Positions 48,061 to 57,667 are shown, counted from the first letter of the stretch. The stretch: 64,000 nucleotides of DNA from Microbacterium sp. zg-B96 (GCF_030246865.1 NZ_CP126738.1:682001-746000); one strand, 5' to 3'. Made by a program: numbers and translations. The notes: a model not told the origin generated them from the letters alone.

Positions 48061-49713
48061 TCAGGAGTTCACGCGGATGATCTCCTGCTGGTACGGCGCG
48101 ATGACCGACGACGACACCCGCACGTCCAGCAGCAGGAATGGGCGATCGGATGCCGGCAGTGCCGACCACTGCGCCAGCGCGTCGAGGTCGGCGAGCTCGC
48201 GCACGACCACGCCCTCGGCACCCACCGCTCGGGCGAGGCCGGCGAAGTCGACCTCGGGGATGAGCATGGGTGCCGTCGCGACCCCCTGCAGCCCGTAGAG
48301 GTTGACCTCCGCGCCATACGCGCGGTCGTTCCAGACCACCGCCAGCCCGCGTCCGCCGGCGACGCGCACCGCCGACTCGAGGTCGGCCAGCGCCATGAGC
48401 CCGCCGCCGTCGCCGGTGGTGAGCACGATGGTCGACTCCGGCTTGGCCAGCGCCGCGCCGGGGACTGACGGGAAGCCCAGGCCGATGGACTGATAGGCGG
48501 TGCCGACCATCATCATGCGGTCAGGCGATGCCACCGGCCAGTACATGTTCGCCCAGCCGATGAAGTGCCCGCCGTCGGAGACGACGACGCGGTCCTGCGG
48601 CAGCAGCTCCCCGATGCGGGCGGCGACCGTGCGGGGGTCGAGTCGGCCATCGGATGCCACGCCGTCGCCGTCCTCACGCGCGCGCAGCGATGCCGCATCG
48701 ACGCTCTCCCGCCACCCCGACGGTGCCGCCGCGCGCCGGGCGAGGGCGTCGACGAGCGCCCGCGCCGCGAGGGCGGCGTCGGCGCGGAGGAACCCGCCGA
48801 CGTGAGGGTGCGTCGCCGCCGGTGCGGTGTCGACCTGCACCACCCGCGTCCCCGGCGCGAACAGGTCCCCGAAGCGCATCGTGAACTGATTGAGCGAGGC
48901 GCCGAAGACCACCGCGACGTCGGCCTCGCGGATGCGCGCCATCGCGCCCTCCGCGCCGAACCCGCCGGTGACCCCCAGGTCGTACTCCGGGCGGGGGAAG
49001 ACGCCGCGGCCCAGTGCCGTGGTGGCCGTCAGTGCGCCGATGGCATCCGCCAGCTCACCCAGCGCGCTGCCGGCACCGGCGATCCAGGCGCCGCGGCCGG
49101 CCAGCAGCAGCGGGCGCTTCGCGGCGGCGAGCACGCCGGCGAGGTCGTCGACGGCGGCCTGCGCGAACGCGCTCGCCGGGGCGAGCGCTGCCGGCAGCTG
49201 CGGCTCGGGCGCGGTCGGCACCGGCCCTGCCTCGAGCTTGGCGACGTCGTAGGGGATCGCCAACACCGTCGGGACGCGGTACGACAGGGCGTGCTCGATC
49301 GCGATGACCGTGGTCGCCGCGGCATCCGCCCGCCCCACCGTGTAGGTGCGGGCGCCGACCGCCGACGCCAGGGCGATCTGATCCACGTCCCAGGGCCGCG
49401 GCCCCGACGTCGGCTCGTCGCCGACGACGAGCACGAGCGGAACGTGTGCCTGCACCGCTTCGGCCAGCGCCGTGATCGTGTTGGTGAACCCGGCGCCGTA
49501 GGTGGTGGTCGCGGCGGCCAGGCCGCCGGACGCGCGGTGATAGGCGTCGGCAGCGACGACGGCGCCTGCTTCGTGGCGTACCGCGGTGAACGTGGCGGGG
49601 GTGTCGCGCTCGATCGCGTCGAGGAACCAGGCGTTGCCGTTGCCCATCAGCCCGAACACGTGGTCGATGTGGCGGGCGAGTGCGACGGCGACGTGCGCGG
49701 AGACGGTGGGCAT
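48061..49713 (-). CDS. thiamine diphosphate-dependent enzyme (acetolactate synthase/benzoylformate decarboxylase superfamily)
   Basis: 550 residues. The N-terminal PYR domain has the catalytic E48 (VRHEAGAVVAADAYHRASG). The C-terminal PP domain has the ThDP motif starting TTGDGGGLMALADLES and ending VVWNDRAYGAE. A central domain (AGRGAWIAGAGSALGELA) is of the usual type. All cofactor motifs are present, so it should be active, but substrate is open: 2-keto-acid decarboxylation is likely, and the hpa neighbours suggest an arylpyruvate or arylglyoxylate. CTGGAGCTCC precedes the ATG. Confidence 0.85.
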   Translation of the reverse strand: MPTVSAHVAVALARHIDHVFGLMGNGNAWFLDAIERDTPATFTAVRHEAGAVVAADAYHRASGGLAAATTTYGAGFTNTITALAEAVQAHVPLVLVVGDEPTSGPRPWDVDQIALASAVGARTYTVGRADAAATTVIAIEHALSYRVPTVLAIPYDVAKLEAGPVPTAPEPQLPAALAPASAFAQAAVDDLAGVLAAAKRPLLLAGRGAWIAGAGSALGELADAIGALTATTALGRGVFPRPEYDLGVTGGFGAEGAMARIREADVAVVFGASLNQFTMRFGDLFAPGTRVVQVDTAPAATHPHVGGFLRADAALAARALVDALARRAAAPSGWRESVDAASLRAREDGDGVASDGRLDPRTVAARIGELLPQDRVVVSDGGHFIGWANMYWPVASPDRMMMVGTAYQSIGLGFPSVPGAALAKPESTIVLTTGDGGGLMALADLESAVRVAGGRGLAVVWNDRAYGAEVNLYGLQGVATAPMLIPEVDFAGLARAVGAEGVVVRELADLDALAQWSALPASDRPFLLLDVRVSSSVIAPYQQEIIRVNS

Positions 49714-49903
49714 GAGGAGCTCCAGCAGACAGGCGGAAAGGATGCCGTGTGTGTCTCTTCCCCGGCGACCATGCCGGGGGCGGTGTGCCCCTTTTTCGAG
49801 CACCGGCGGCAGCGTCGCCGGACGCTCCGAGTATAAGCACGCTCCACCGGCGCCTGATCGTAGGCGGACAGCTTTTGTCCGCGGCATCCGCCATGATGAC
49901 CGC

Positions 49904-50974
49904 ATGAAACCCGCAGCCCTCCGCGCCGCGCGCCTGCGCGCGCACCGGCTGAACGCACCGGCGGCGTCGATCGCCGACGCGGCGTCGCACATGCTCGCCA
50001 CGCAGGCGCAGGAGTTCTGGGGCGGCCGGTGGGCGCTCGCGGCGCGCACCCGCCGCGACCCGCGGCTGTCGGAGGTGGATGCCGCGTTCGACCGGGGCGA
50101 GATCGTCCGCAGCTGGACCATGCGCGGCACGGTGCACATCGTGCCCCCGCGCGACCTCGGGTGGGTGCAGGCGATCACCGCGGAGCGGCAACTGCGCCAG
50201 TACGCCGTCGTGTACCGTGCGCTGGGGATCGAACCGTCCCACATCGCCCGCGCCGAGCGGGCGGCGCGGAGCGCGCTGTCCGGCGGCAACCGGGTGACCC
50301 GGCGCGAGTTCGCCGAGGTGCTCGCCGGCGCGGGGCTGGACACGACCCAGGCCCGCGCGCAGCATCTGCTGATCGCTCTCGCGATCCGCAGCGTGATCCT
50401 GCTCGGGCCGGTCGTGCCGCGGGAGGGCGCGCCGACGAACAACCAGTACGTCGTGCTGACCGAGGACTGGGTGACGGATGCCGCCACTCCCGCCGACCCG
50501 CTCGCCGAGCTGTACGTGCGCTACCTCGCCGCGCATGCCCCCGCCGGTCCCGCCGACTTCGCCTGGTGGACGGGGCTGCCGTTGGGTGTCGCCCGCGCAG
50601 CGGCGGAAGCCGCGGGTGATCGCGTCGTCGAAGTGGCCGAGGGGCGGTACGCCGTCGCGGGCGCCGAGCCCCGGCGCTCCGCCTCCGCACCGCGGGTGCT
50701 GGCACTGCCGCCGTACGAGGAGTTCTACCTCTCCTATGCCGACCGCACGTCGGTCGCCGCTGCGGAGTTCACCGCGACGATCGGTCCGAGCATCAACGGT
50801 ATCGTCCGCCCGATCCTCGTCGCCGACGGTGAGGTGGTGGGGATGTGGTCGCACTCGGTCGCGGCGAACCGCCACGCATTGCCGCCCGTTCCGGAGTTGT
50901 TCGCGCAGCGCGAGGAACTGGCATCCGATGTCGACTCGGCGCTGGCACGCTTCTCCCGCTTCATCACCGGCTGA
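49904..50974 (+). CDS. winged-helix DNA-binding protein, HTH_42 (YcaQ/AlkZ superfamily)
   Basis: 356 residues: three winged-helix segments and a C-terminal beta domain, as in PF06224. The motif Q34-A-Q36 (LATQAQEFWGGRWALAAR) falls where AlkZ/YcaQ glycosylases carry the catalytic Q-x-Q/D, and the region around RSWTMRGTVHIVPPRDL is also typical. It may therefore excise bulky or crosslinked bases; many family members remain untested. CATGAT lies 6 nt before the ATG (leaderless). A long gap (49714-49903) with the divergent TPP gene holds promoters but no gene. Confidence 0.8.
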   Translation: MKPAALRAARLRAHRLNAPAASIADAASHMLATQAQEFWGGRWALAARTRRDPRLSEVDAAFDRGEIVRSWTMRGTVHIVPPRDLGWVQAITAERQLRQYAVVYRALGIEPSHIARAERAARSALSGGNRVTRREFAEVLAGAGLDTTQARAQHLLIALAIRSVILLGPVVPREGAPTNNQYVVLTEDWVTDAATPADPLAELYVRYLAAHAPAGPADFAWWTGLPLGVARAAAEAAGDRVVEVAEGRYAVAGAEPRRSASAPRVLALPPYEEFYLSYADRTSVAAAEFTATIGPSINGIVRPILVADGEVVGMWSHSVAANRHALPPVPELFAQREELASDVDSALARFSRFITG

Positions 50975-50988
50975 CCCGGCTCCGCTGC

Positions 50989-52431
50989 TCAGCCGTGCGC
51001 GTGGCGCTCGAGGAAGTCGTACACCTCGTTGTCGTCGACGCCGGGGAAGGCTCCGCGCGGCAGCGGGGAGAACATCTGCATGTGCACGCGGGCGCTCGGC
51101 CAGGCCTTGCCCTCCCAGCGCGCCGTCACGTCGGCCGGTGGGCGCCGGCAGCACGCCTCGTCGGGGCAGGTCGACGTCACCCGTTTGGCGCTCTCACGGC
51201 CGCGGAACCAGCGAGCGTCGTCGAAGGGCACCCCGACGGTGATGGAGAACTCCCCATCCGAGGTGGTGCCGGTCTGCGTCGAGCACCAGAACGTGCCGGC
51301 GGGGGTGTCGGTGTACTGGTAGTGCTCGGTGGTGCGGTTGTGCTCTTCGAACGCCGACCTGGCCAGGAACCGGCGGCAGACGATCTGCCCCTCCACCGCG
51401 CCGGTGACATCCATCGGCAGCGGCAGGCCGTCGTTCTCGTACACGCGGGAGATCGCACCGTTGCCGTCGACGCGCAAGAAGTGCAGCGGGATGTCGAGGT
51501 GGGTGGTGAGCAGGTTGGTCATGCGCATGCCGGCGGCCTCGTGGGTCACCCCGAACGCATCGCGGAAGTCCTCCACGGCGAGGTTGCGGTCGCGCTTGGC
51601 CTGCTGCAGGAACGCGACGGATGGCGCTTCTGGCATGAGGCAGCACGCGGCGTAGTAGTTGATCTCCAGTCGCTGCTGCAGGAAGTCGGCGTAGTCGGTG
51701 GGAGGGCGGTGCCCCAGCAGCCGGTGGGCCATCGCCTGCAGCGCCATCGATCGCAGGCCGTGGCCGCCGGGGATCGACGCAGGCGGCAGGTAGATGCGGC
51801 CGTTCTCAAGATCGGAGACCGAGCGGACCGAGTGGGGCAGGTCGCCGGCGAAGATCAGCTCGAAGCCGAGTTGGGAGGCCATGATGCTGACGGTGCGGTG
51901 CGTGAGGGCACCCGCGACGTGACCCGCGGCCTTGAGCTGCTTCTCGGCGAGCGCCTCGATCTCGGGGAGGTGGTTGTGCTGCGTGCGCATCGCCAGGCGC
52001 AGTTCGGTGTTGGCGCGCCTCGCCTCCTCGGGGGTGGCGATGGCCTCGCGCTCCCGGCGCTGCAGCTCGCGGTGCAGCCCCAGGACCGACTCGATCGTCT
52101 CGTCCGGCATCCCCTTGGTGATCTTCACCGGCGGCACACCCAGGCGACGGAAGACGGTGCTCGCCTGCGCGCGCTCCAGTTCGATCTCCAGTGCCGCCCG
52201 CCGGTTGGGCGGCTCGGGGGAGAGCAGTTCGGCCACCTCCGTGCCGGTGGCGGTGGCGATCGCCTGCAGCAGCGAGAGCTTCGGCTCCCGCTTGCCGTTC
52301 TCGATGAGACTCAGCTGGCTGCCGGCGACGCCCACGAGGGCACCCAGCTCATCGAGGGTGAATCCCTGCGACTGACGGTGGTGCCGGATGCGGTGGCCGA
52401 GTGTCGTCAGTTCCAGCGAGGAGGCGGCCAT
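50989..52431 (-). CDS. RamB-like transcriptional regulator (XRE HTH, IrrE-like, short-chain fatty acyl type)
   Basis: 480 residues. A Cro/CI-type HTH (about 9-65; FTLDELGALVGVAGSQLSLIENG) is followed by an IrrE/ImmA-like domain (about 170-300) whose metalloprotease motif is altered (MAHRLLGH), and a C-terminal DUF2083-like domain with cysteines (CPDEACCRRPP). This is the architecture of corynebacterial RamB and related propionate/acetate regulators. Divergence from pckG, a gluconeogenic gene, suggests control of carbon-source switching. TAGCAT is 6 nt before the ATG. Confidence 0.85.
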   Translation of the reverse strand: MAASSLELTTLGHRIRHHRQSQGFTLDELGALVGVAGSQLSLIENGKREPKLSLLQAIATATGTEVAELLSPEPPNRRAALEIELERAQASTVFRRLGVPPVKITKGMPDETIESVLGLHRELQRREREAIATPEEARRANTELRLAMRTQHNHLPEIEALAEKQLKAAGHVAGALTHRTVSIMASQLGFELIFAGDLPHSVRSVSDLENGRIYLPPASIPGGHGLRSMALQAMAHRLLGHRPPTDYADFLQQRLEINYYAACCLMPEAPSVAFLQQAKRDRNLAVEDFRDAFGVTHEAAGMRMTNLLTTHLDIPLHFLRVDGNGAISRVYENDGLPLPMDVTGAVEGQIVCRRFLARSAFEEHNRTTEHYQYTDTPAGTFWCSTQTGTTSDGEFSITVGVPFDDARWFRGRESAKRVTSTCPDEACCRRPPADVTARWEGKAWPSARVHMQMFSPLPRGAFPGVDDNEVYDFLERHAHG

Positions 52432-52443
52432 TCCTTGATGCTA

Positions 52444-52467
52444 GCGAAAGAATTGCCCTTCTTGCGT
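52444..52467. promoter_or_regulatory. operator-like dyad between the RamB-like gene and pckG
   Basis: GCGAAAGAA (52444-52452) and TTCTTGCGT (52459-52467) form a 7-of-9 inverted repeat with a 6-nt spacer, next to the regulator's -10 box (52438-52443). It is a candidate site for that regulator. Confidence 0.4.
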
Positions 52468-52534
52468 GGCAGAGGGGTGGAAAGTCGGGGTGGGAAGGGG
52501 TCATTCTGGTTATATCCCGCCTGAAGGAGACTCC

Positions 52535-54424
52535 ATGGCCCTCGCCGACATCTTCACTCGCCCCGTCACCACGTCGCCCAAGCCGGGCCCGCGCGCGGTG
52601 GCATCCGGTGGTCGCCCGCAGCTGTCCGGGGAAGGTGCCGAAGCCCTGCTGACCTGGGTCGACGAGATCGCCGCGCTCACCCAGCCCGCCCGCATCCACT
52701 GGGTGGACGGGTCGCGCTCCGAGAACGACGCGCTGCTGCGCGGGATGGTCGACGAGGGCAAGCTCATCAAGCTCAACCCGGAGTGGCGACCGGGCTCGTA
52801 CCTGGCCCGCTCCCACCCGAGCGACGTCGCCCGCACCGAGGGGCGAACCTTCATCGCGTCCGAGCGCGAAATCGACGCCGGGCCGACGAACAACTGGGTC
52901 GCCCCCGACGAGATCCGCGGCACCATCACGCCGCTGTTCGCCGGTTCCATGCGGGGGCGCACGATGTACGTCGTGCCGTTCTCGATGGGCGCCGTGGGCG
53001 GACCGCTCTCGCAGATCGGCGTGCAGATCACCGACAGCGCCTACGCCGTGGCATCCATCGGCATCATGACGCGCGTCGGGCGGGCGGTGCTGGACCAGAT
53101 CGACGCCGGCAAGCCGTGGGTGAAGACCGTGCACTCGGTGGGCGCGCCGCTGGCGCCGGGCGAGGCGGATGTGGCCTGGCCGTGCAACGACGAGAAGTAC
53201 ATCGTGCACTTCCCCGACACCCTCGAGGTGTGGTCGTTCGGCTCCGGCTACGGCGGCAACGCGATCCTGGCGAAGAAGTGCTTCGCGCTGCGCATCGCCT
53301 CGGTGATCGGGCGCGACGAGGGCTGGCTGGCCGAGCACATGCTGCTCATCCGTGTGATCGACCCCAAGGGCAAGGCGTTCCACATCGCCGCGGCCTTCCC
53401 GTCGGCATGCGGCAAGACCAACCTCGCGATGCTGCGCCCCACGATCCCCGGCTACCGCGTGGAGACCCTCGGTGACGACATCACCTGGATCCGCCCCGGC
53501 GAGGACGGTCGGCTGTGGGCGATCAACCCCGAGGCCGGGTTCTTCGGCGTCGCGCCCGGCACGGGGGAGTCCACCAACGTCACCGCCGTGGAGACGCTGT
53601 GGGGCAACACGATCTTCACCAACGTGGCGCTGCGCCCCGACGGCGACGTGTGGTGGGAGGGGCTCACTGACGAGGCCCCCGCGCACCTGACCGACTGGGA
53701 GGGCAACCCGTGGACGCCTGATTCCGCCCGCCCCGCCGCCCATCCCAACTCCCGCTTCACCGTCTCGGCGAGCCAGTGCCCGCAGATCGCGCCCGACTGG
53801 GACGCCCCCGAGGGTGTCCCGCTGGACGCGATCCTGTTCGGCGGCCGACGGGCGACGAACATCCCGCTCGTGGTCGAGGCCACCGACTGGGCGCACGGGG
53901 TGTTCATGGGGTCGAACATCTCCTCCGAGCGCACCGCGGCCGCGGAGGGGACTGTCGGCGAACTGCGCCGCGACCCGTTCGCGATGCTGCCGTTCTGCGG
54001 GTACAACATGGCCGACTACTTCGGGCACTGGCTGAACGTGGGACAGAACCTGCGGTTCGACCGGGCGCCGCGGGTGTTCCAGGTCAACTGGTTCCGCAAG
54101 GGCAGCGACGGCCGGTTCCTCTGGCCCGGCTTCGGAGACAACTCCCGCGTCATCGACTGGATCATCCGCCGGGTGCAGGGCGAGGTACCCGCCGTGGACA
54201 GCCCGATCGGCCGGCTGCCGCGCATCGAGGACCTCGATCTCGACGGCATCGACGTGCCGCAGGCCGACCTCGACCAGCTGTTCTCGATCGATCCCGGTTC
54301 GTGGCTGCGCGAGACCCAGCTCACCGAGGAGTTCTACGACACCTTCGATGGGCGGGTGCCGGCGACGCTGTACGCCGAGCTCGCGGCGTTGCGCTACCGC
54401 CTGAAGCTCGCTCAGCCCGCCTGA
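52535..54424 (+). CDS. pckG: phosphoenolpyruvate carboxykinase (GTP)
   Basis: 629 residues, slightly longer than the usual 600-620. It converts oxaloacetate to PEP for gluconeogenesis. The P-loop [13 protein letters not shown] contains the reactive C292, and [14 protein letters not shown] and [14 protein letters not shown] are family hallmarks of the GTP-type enzyme. AAGGAGA is 6-7 nt before the ATG. The TGA stop lies in the 3-nt loop of a CCCGCC/GGCGGG hairpin (54416-54430). Confidence 0.96.
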   Translation: MALADIFTRPVTTSPKPGPRAVASGGRPQLSGEGAEALLTWVDEIAALTQPARIHWVDGSRSENDALLRGMVDEGKLIKLNPEWRPGSYLARSHPSDVARTEGRTFIASEREIDAGPTNNWVAPDEIRGTITPLFAGSMRGRTMYVVPFSMGAVGGPLSQIGVQITDSAYAVASIGIMTRVGRAVLDQIDAGKPWVKTVHSVGAPLAPGEADVAWPCNDEKYIVHFPDTLEVWSFGSGYGGNAILAKKCFALRIASVIGRDEGWLAEHMLLIRVIDPKGKAFHIAAAFPSACGKTNLAMLRPTIPGYRVETLGDDITWIRPGEDGRLWAINPEAGFFGVAPGTGESTNVTAVETLWGNTIFTNVALRPDGDVWWEGLTDEAPAHLTDWEGNPWTPDSARPAAHPNSRFTVSASQCPQIAPDWDAPEGVPLDAILFGGRRATNIPLVVEATDWAHGVFMGSNISSERTAAAEGTVGELRRDPFAMLPFCGYNMADYFGHWLNVGQNLRFDRAPRVFQVNWFRKGSDGRFLWPGFGDNSRVIDWIIRRVQGEVPAVDSPIGRLPRIEDLDLDGIDVPQADLDQLFSIDPGSWLRETQLTEEFYDTFDGRVPATLYAELAALRYRLKLAQPA

Positions 54425-54456
54425 GGCGGGTCGTCCCCGGTTTCGCGAGCAGCGGG

Positions 54457-56361
54457 TCAGACCAGCAGCTGGTGCTTCGCGAGGTCGCGGTACAGCGGCG
54501 TGGTCTCGACCAGCTCGGAGTGCGTACCCTGGCCGACGACCTCACCGTGGTCGATCACCACGATGTGGTCGCTGTCGACCACCGTCGACAGCCGGTGCGC
54601 GATCACGACGAGCGTGCGGCCGGTCGCGACGGCGTCGAAGGCCTCGCGCATGCGCTGCTCGTTGATCCCGTCCAGCGACGAGGTCGACTCGTCCAGCAGC
54701 AGGATCGGGGGAGCCGCCAGCAGCGCCCGGGCGATCGCGAGCCGCTGACGCTCGCCGCCGGAGAGCATCACGCCCGCCTCGCCGACCGGGGCGTCCAGCC
54801 CCAGCGGGCTGCGCTCGAGCACATCGCCGAGGTTCACGTCCCGCAGCACGCGCTCGCATTCGGCGTCGGATGCCGCGGGCGAGGCCAGTCGCAGGTTCTC
54901 GGCGATCGTACCGGCGAGCGTGGGGGCGTCCTGCTCCACGTAGCCGAGCTGGGCGCGCAGTTCGTCGCGGGGGAGCGTGCGGATGTCGCGCCCCTGCAGC
55001 AGGATCGCGCCGCCGGTGGGGTCGTAGAACCGCTCGATCAGCGCGAGCGTCGTGCTCTTGCCGGCGCCGGACGGTCCGACCAGAGCGACGCGGGCACCGG
55101 CGGGCACCGTGAACGACACGCCCCGCAGCACGTCGTCGTCGCGGGTCGGCTCATCGGCCACCGCGACGGCGGCAGCGTCGACGTGCGCGTCGGCGAGCGT
55201 CTTCATCGCCTCCGTCTCGGCGGTGCGGCGGGCGGCGACGACGGCCTCGGGGTAGCGGAACCGCACGTCGCGGAACTCGATCGCGGGGACGACGCGCGCG
55301 GCATCCGCCGCTGCGGGGGCGGCCACGGCCGCGGCGATCACGGCGTCGTCGGCCGATTCGGTCGGCAGGTCCAGCACCTCCTGGATGCGCCCGAGGGCTC
55401 CCAGTGCCTGGTTGACCGAGCTGATCGCGCCGAAGAACGACCCCAGCGGCCCCACCAGGAAGAACAGGAACATGACGAAGGTCACGAGGTCCGCGATGGA
55501 GATCGCGCCCGATGCCACGCGGAACCCGCCCACCCCGAGCACGACCAGCAGCGACACCTGCAGGGCGACACCGGCGACGGGGACCACCAGCGCCGACGCC
55601 TTCGCGACGTTGACGCCGGCGTCGTACGCACCGCGCGCGGTCTCACCGATCGCCTGCTGCTCGCGGTCGGCGGCGCCGGCGGCGCGGATGGTGCGGATGG
55701 AACCGATGGCGCGCTCCACGCCGGAGGCCAGCTCGCCGACCTTCTCCTGCTGTGCCTGCGTCGCGGTGCGGATGCGGCCGCTGAGCAGGCCCACGACCGT
55801 CGCCGAGATCCCGATCACCACGAGGATCAGCAGCAGCAGGACCGGGTCGATGATCGCCATCGCCGCGATCGCGCCGACGAAGATGAGCACCCCGCCGAGC
55901 GAATCGGCCAGGCCCTGCGTGAGCACGGCGTACAGCAGGGTCGTGTCGGTGCCCACGCGCGAGACGAGGTCACCGGTGCGGCGGGCGTCGAACTCGCTCA
56001 CCGGCAGGTGCAGCAGCCGGGCGATCAGGCGTTTGCGACTGGAGTAGACCACCGCGGTACCCGTGCGCTGCAGCAGGTAGTGCTGCCAGCCGCCGATGAG
56101 CGAGGATGCCACGACCAGCCCGATCAGCAGCCAGACCAGCATCCCGAGCATCTCGCCGGCCTGCACGCGTTCGATGACCTGACCCACGACGAGCGGCTGC
56201 CCGAGGGTCGCGAGCGCCTCGAGCACGCTCAGGATCGCGACGACGACGAGCACGCCCTTGTGTTCCAGCAGGAACGGCAGCAGTTGCTTGAGGCTGGCGC
56301 GGGGGCCGTCCTGCGCGGCCTTGCGGCCGCGGCGGGCGCGGGAGGAGGTGGGAGAGGACAT
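54457..56361 (-). CDS. ABC exporter, fused TMD-NBD (homodimer type)
   Basis: 634 residues. Six helices (about 25-320) precede the NBD: Walker A GPSGAGKST, Q-loop YVEQDAPTLAG, signature LSGGERQRLAIARAL and Walker B LLLDESTSSLD with consensus Glu, so a homodimer can hydrolyse ATP at both sites. A 40-residue Ala-rich insertion with DADEPTRDD-like acidic character sits just before the NBD. The ATG 56361 has GAGGTATCACCC before it. The 71-residue HTH gene is 26 nt upstream. Substrate unknown. Confidence 0.87.
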   Translation of the reverse strand: MSSPTSSRARRGRKAAQDGPRASLKQLLPFLLEHKGVLVVVAILSVLEALATLGQPLVVGQVIERVQAGEMLGMLVWLLIGLVVASSLIGGWQHYLLQRTGTAVVYSSRKRLIARLLHLPVSEFDARRTGDLVSRVGTDTTLLYAVLTQGLADSLGGVLIFVGAIAAMAIIDPVLLLLILVVIGISATVVGLLSGRIRTATQAQQEKVGELASGVERAIGSIRTIRAAGAADREQQAIGETARGAYDAGVNVAKASALVVPVAGVALQVSLLVVLGVGGFRVASGAISIADLVTFVMFLFFLVGPLGSFFGAISSVNQALGALGRIQEVLDLPTESADDAVIAAAVAAPAAADAARVVPAIEFRDVRFRYPEAVVAARRTAETEAMKTLADAHVDAAAVAVADEPTRDDDVLRGVSFTVPAGARVALVGPSGAGKSTTLALIERFYDPTGGAILLQGRDIRTLPRDELRAQLGYVEQDAPTLAGTIAENLRLASPAASDAECERVLRDVNLGDVLERSPLGLDAPVGEAGVMLSGGERQRLAIARALLAAPPILLLDESTSSLDGINEQRMREAFDAVATGRTLVVIAHRLSTVVDSDHIVVIDHGEVVGQGTHSELVETTPLYRDLAKHQLLV

Positions 56362-56387
56362 GGGTGATACCTCGTTCATGCGGGGGG

Positions 56388-56603
56388 TTACCTTCGACCG
56401 TACTTCTTGTGCACTGCCTGCCGGCTCACACCGAGGGCGGCGGCGATCGCCTGCCACGAGAAGCCCAGGTTGCGGGCACGGCGCACCTGCGTCTCCTCGG
56501 CGCGGGAGAGCTCCCGGCGCACTTCGGCGAGCCGGTGCAGCTCGGCGATGGGTTCGCGCTCGCCGGGAGTGCCCACCAGCGTGCGGATCTCGTCTGCGCC
56601 CAT
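56388..56603 (-). CDS. 71-residue helix-turn-helix protein, probable local regulator
   Basis: The C-terminal half reads RRARNLGFSWQAIAAALGVS then RQAVHKKYGRR, a classic HTH; the N-terminal half is a helical Glu/Arg-rich segment for dimerisation. GGAGG lies 5-6 nt before the ATG. It precedes the ABC exporter in one operon, and two TCAAC-type dyads cover its promoter. Small proteins of this kind are often called AsnC- or sigma-like; I give no specific family. Autoregulation is inferred. Confidence 0.75.
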   Translation of the reverse strand: MGADEIRTLVGTPGEREPIAELHRLAEVRRELSRAEETQVRRARNLGFSWQAIAAALGVSRQAVHKKYGRR

Positions 56604-56624
56604 GCGCGCCTCCTTCGTGACGCG

Positions 56625-56667
56625 TCAACCATAGTTGACGCTGCCAGGGAGTGTCAATGTATGTTGA
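56625..56667 (-). promoter_or_regulatory. promoter with two dyads over -35 and -10
   Basis: On the minus strand TTGACA (complement at 56652-56657), an 18-nt spacer and TATGGT (complement at 56628-56633) form a near-consensus promoter. TCAACCATAGTTGA (56625-56638) overlaps the -10 and TCAATGTATGTTGA (56654-56667) the -35, so one dimeric repressor type could block both. Confidence 0.7.
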
Positions 56668-56725
56668 CGCACCGGTGGTCGCGACCCCCCGCGCCGGTGT
56701 CCGACGACGGCGCTACTGTGGGGCG

Positions 56726-57667
56726 GTGCCTGCACCGGTCATCTCCGCCCACAACCTCGTCAAGGCCTACAAGGTCAAGGCAAAGCCCGACTTCCTCGCC
56801 GTCGACGGGCTGTCGTTCGAGGTCGCGCCCGGGGAGTCGTTCGGCCTTCTCGGTCCCAACGGCGCGGGCAAGTCGACGACGATGAAGATGATCGGCGCGG
56901 TCTCCACCCGCACCAGCGGCGACCTGCAGATCCTGGGCCTGGACCCCGACCGGTATGGGCCGGAGATCCGCTCGCGCCTGGGTGTTGTCCCGCAGCAGGA
57001 CAATCTCGACGGCGAGCTGAACGCCCGCGAGAACCTCTACATCTACGGCCGCTACTTCGGTCTGCCCGGCAAGGTGTGCGCGCAGAAGGCCGACGAGCTG
57101 CTGGCGTTCGCGCAGCTGCAGGAGAAGGCCAAGAGCAAGGTCGACCAGCTCTCCGGCGGCATGAAGCGGCGCCTGACCATCGCCCGCGGGCTGATCAACG
57201 ACCCGCGGATCCTGCTGCTGGACGAACCGACGACGGGCCTGGACCCGCAGGCGCGCCATGTGCTCTGGGACCGGCTGTTCCGGCTGAAGGAGCGCGGCAC
57301 CACGCTCGTGCTCACCACCCACTACATGGACGAGGCCGAGCAGCTGTGCGACCGCCTCATCGTCGTGGACAACGGCCGCATCATGGCCGAGGGGACGCCA
57401 TCCTCGCTCATCCGCGAGCACTCCTCGCGGGAGGTGCTCGAGGTGCGCTTCGGCTCGGCGCGCAACGAGCAGGTCGCCGCGGAGCTCCACGGCATCGGCG
57501 AGCGGGTCGAGGTGCTGCCCGACCGCATCCTGATCTACGCCCACGACGGCGAGGCGGCGCTGGAGCGGGTGAGCGCCCTCGGCCTGCAGCCGATCACGAG
57601 CCTGGTGCGTCGCTCGTCGCTGGAAGACGTGTTCCTGCGGCTGACGGGAAGGTCGCTGATCGAATGA
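56726..57667 (+). CDS. ABC transporter ATP-binding protein (DrrA/NodI type)
   Basis: 313 residues. Walker A GPNGAGKSTTMK, signature LSGGMKRRLTIARGL, Walker B LLLDEPTTGLDPQ and a C-terminal DUF4162-like extension. It powers the two ABC-2 permeases encoded next, the three genes overlapping by 4 nt each. GTG start with TACTGT exactly 6 nt upstream (leaderless), divergent from the HTH-ABC operon. NodI/DrrA systems export drugs, polysaccharide or lipid; substrate unknown. Confidence 0.9.
   Translation: MPAPVISAHNLVKAYKVKAKPDFLAVDGLSFEVAPGESFGLLGPNGAGKSTTMKMIGAVSTRTSGDLQILGLDPDRYGPEIRSRLGVVPQQDNLDGELNARENLYIYGRYFGLPGKVCAQKADELLAFAQLQEKAKSKVDQLSGGMKRRLTIARGLINDPRILLLDEPTTGLDPQARHVLWDRLFRLKERGTTLVLTTHYMDEAEQLCDRLIVVDNGRIMAEGTPSSLIREHSSREVLEVRFGSARNEQVAAELHGIGERVEVLPDRILIYAHDGEAALERVSALGLQPITSLVRRSSLEDVFLRLTGRSLIE

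Noticed and set aside
44669..48169. Minus-strand frame of about 1166 codons opposite the importer and hydroxylase
   Set aside because: It spans two clear plus-strand genes and an intergenic palindrome; composition is His/Arg/Glu-rich as in antisense shadows.
54416..54430. Regulatory hairpin with the pckG stop codon in its loop
   Set aside because: Only six GC pairs; too short to distinguish from chance in this composition.
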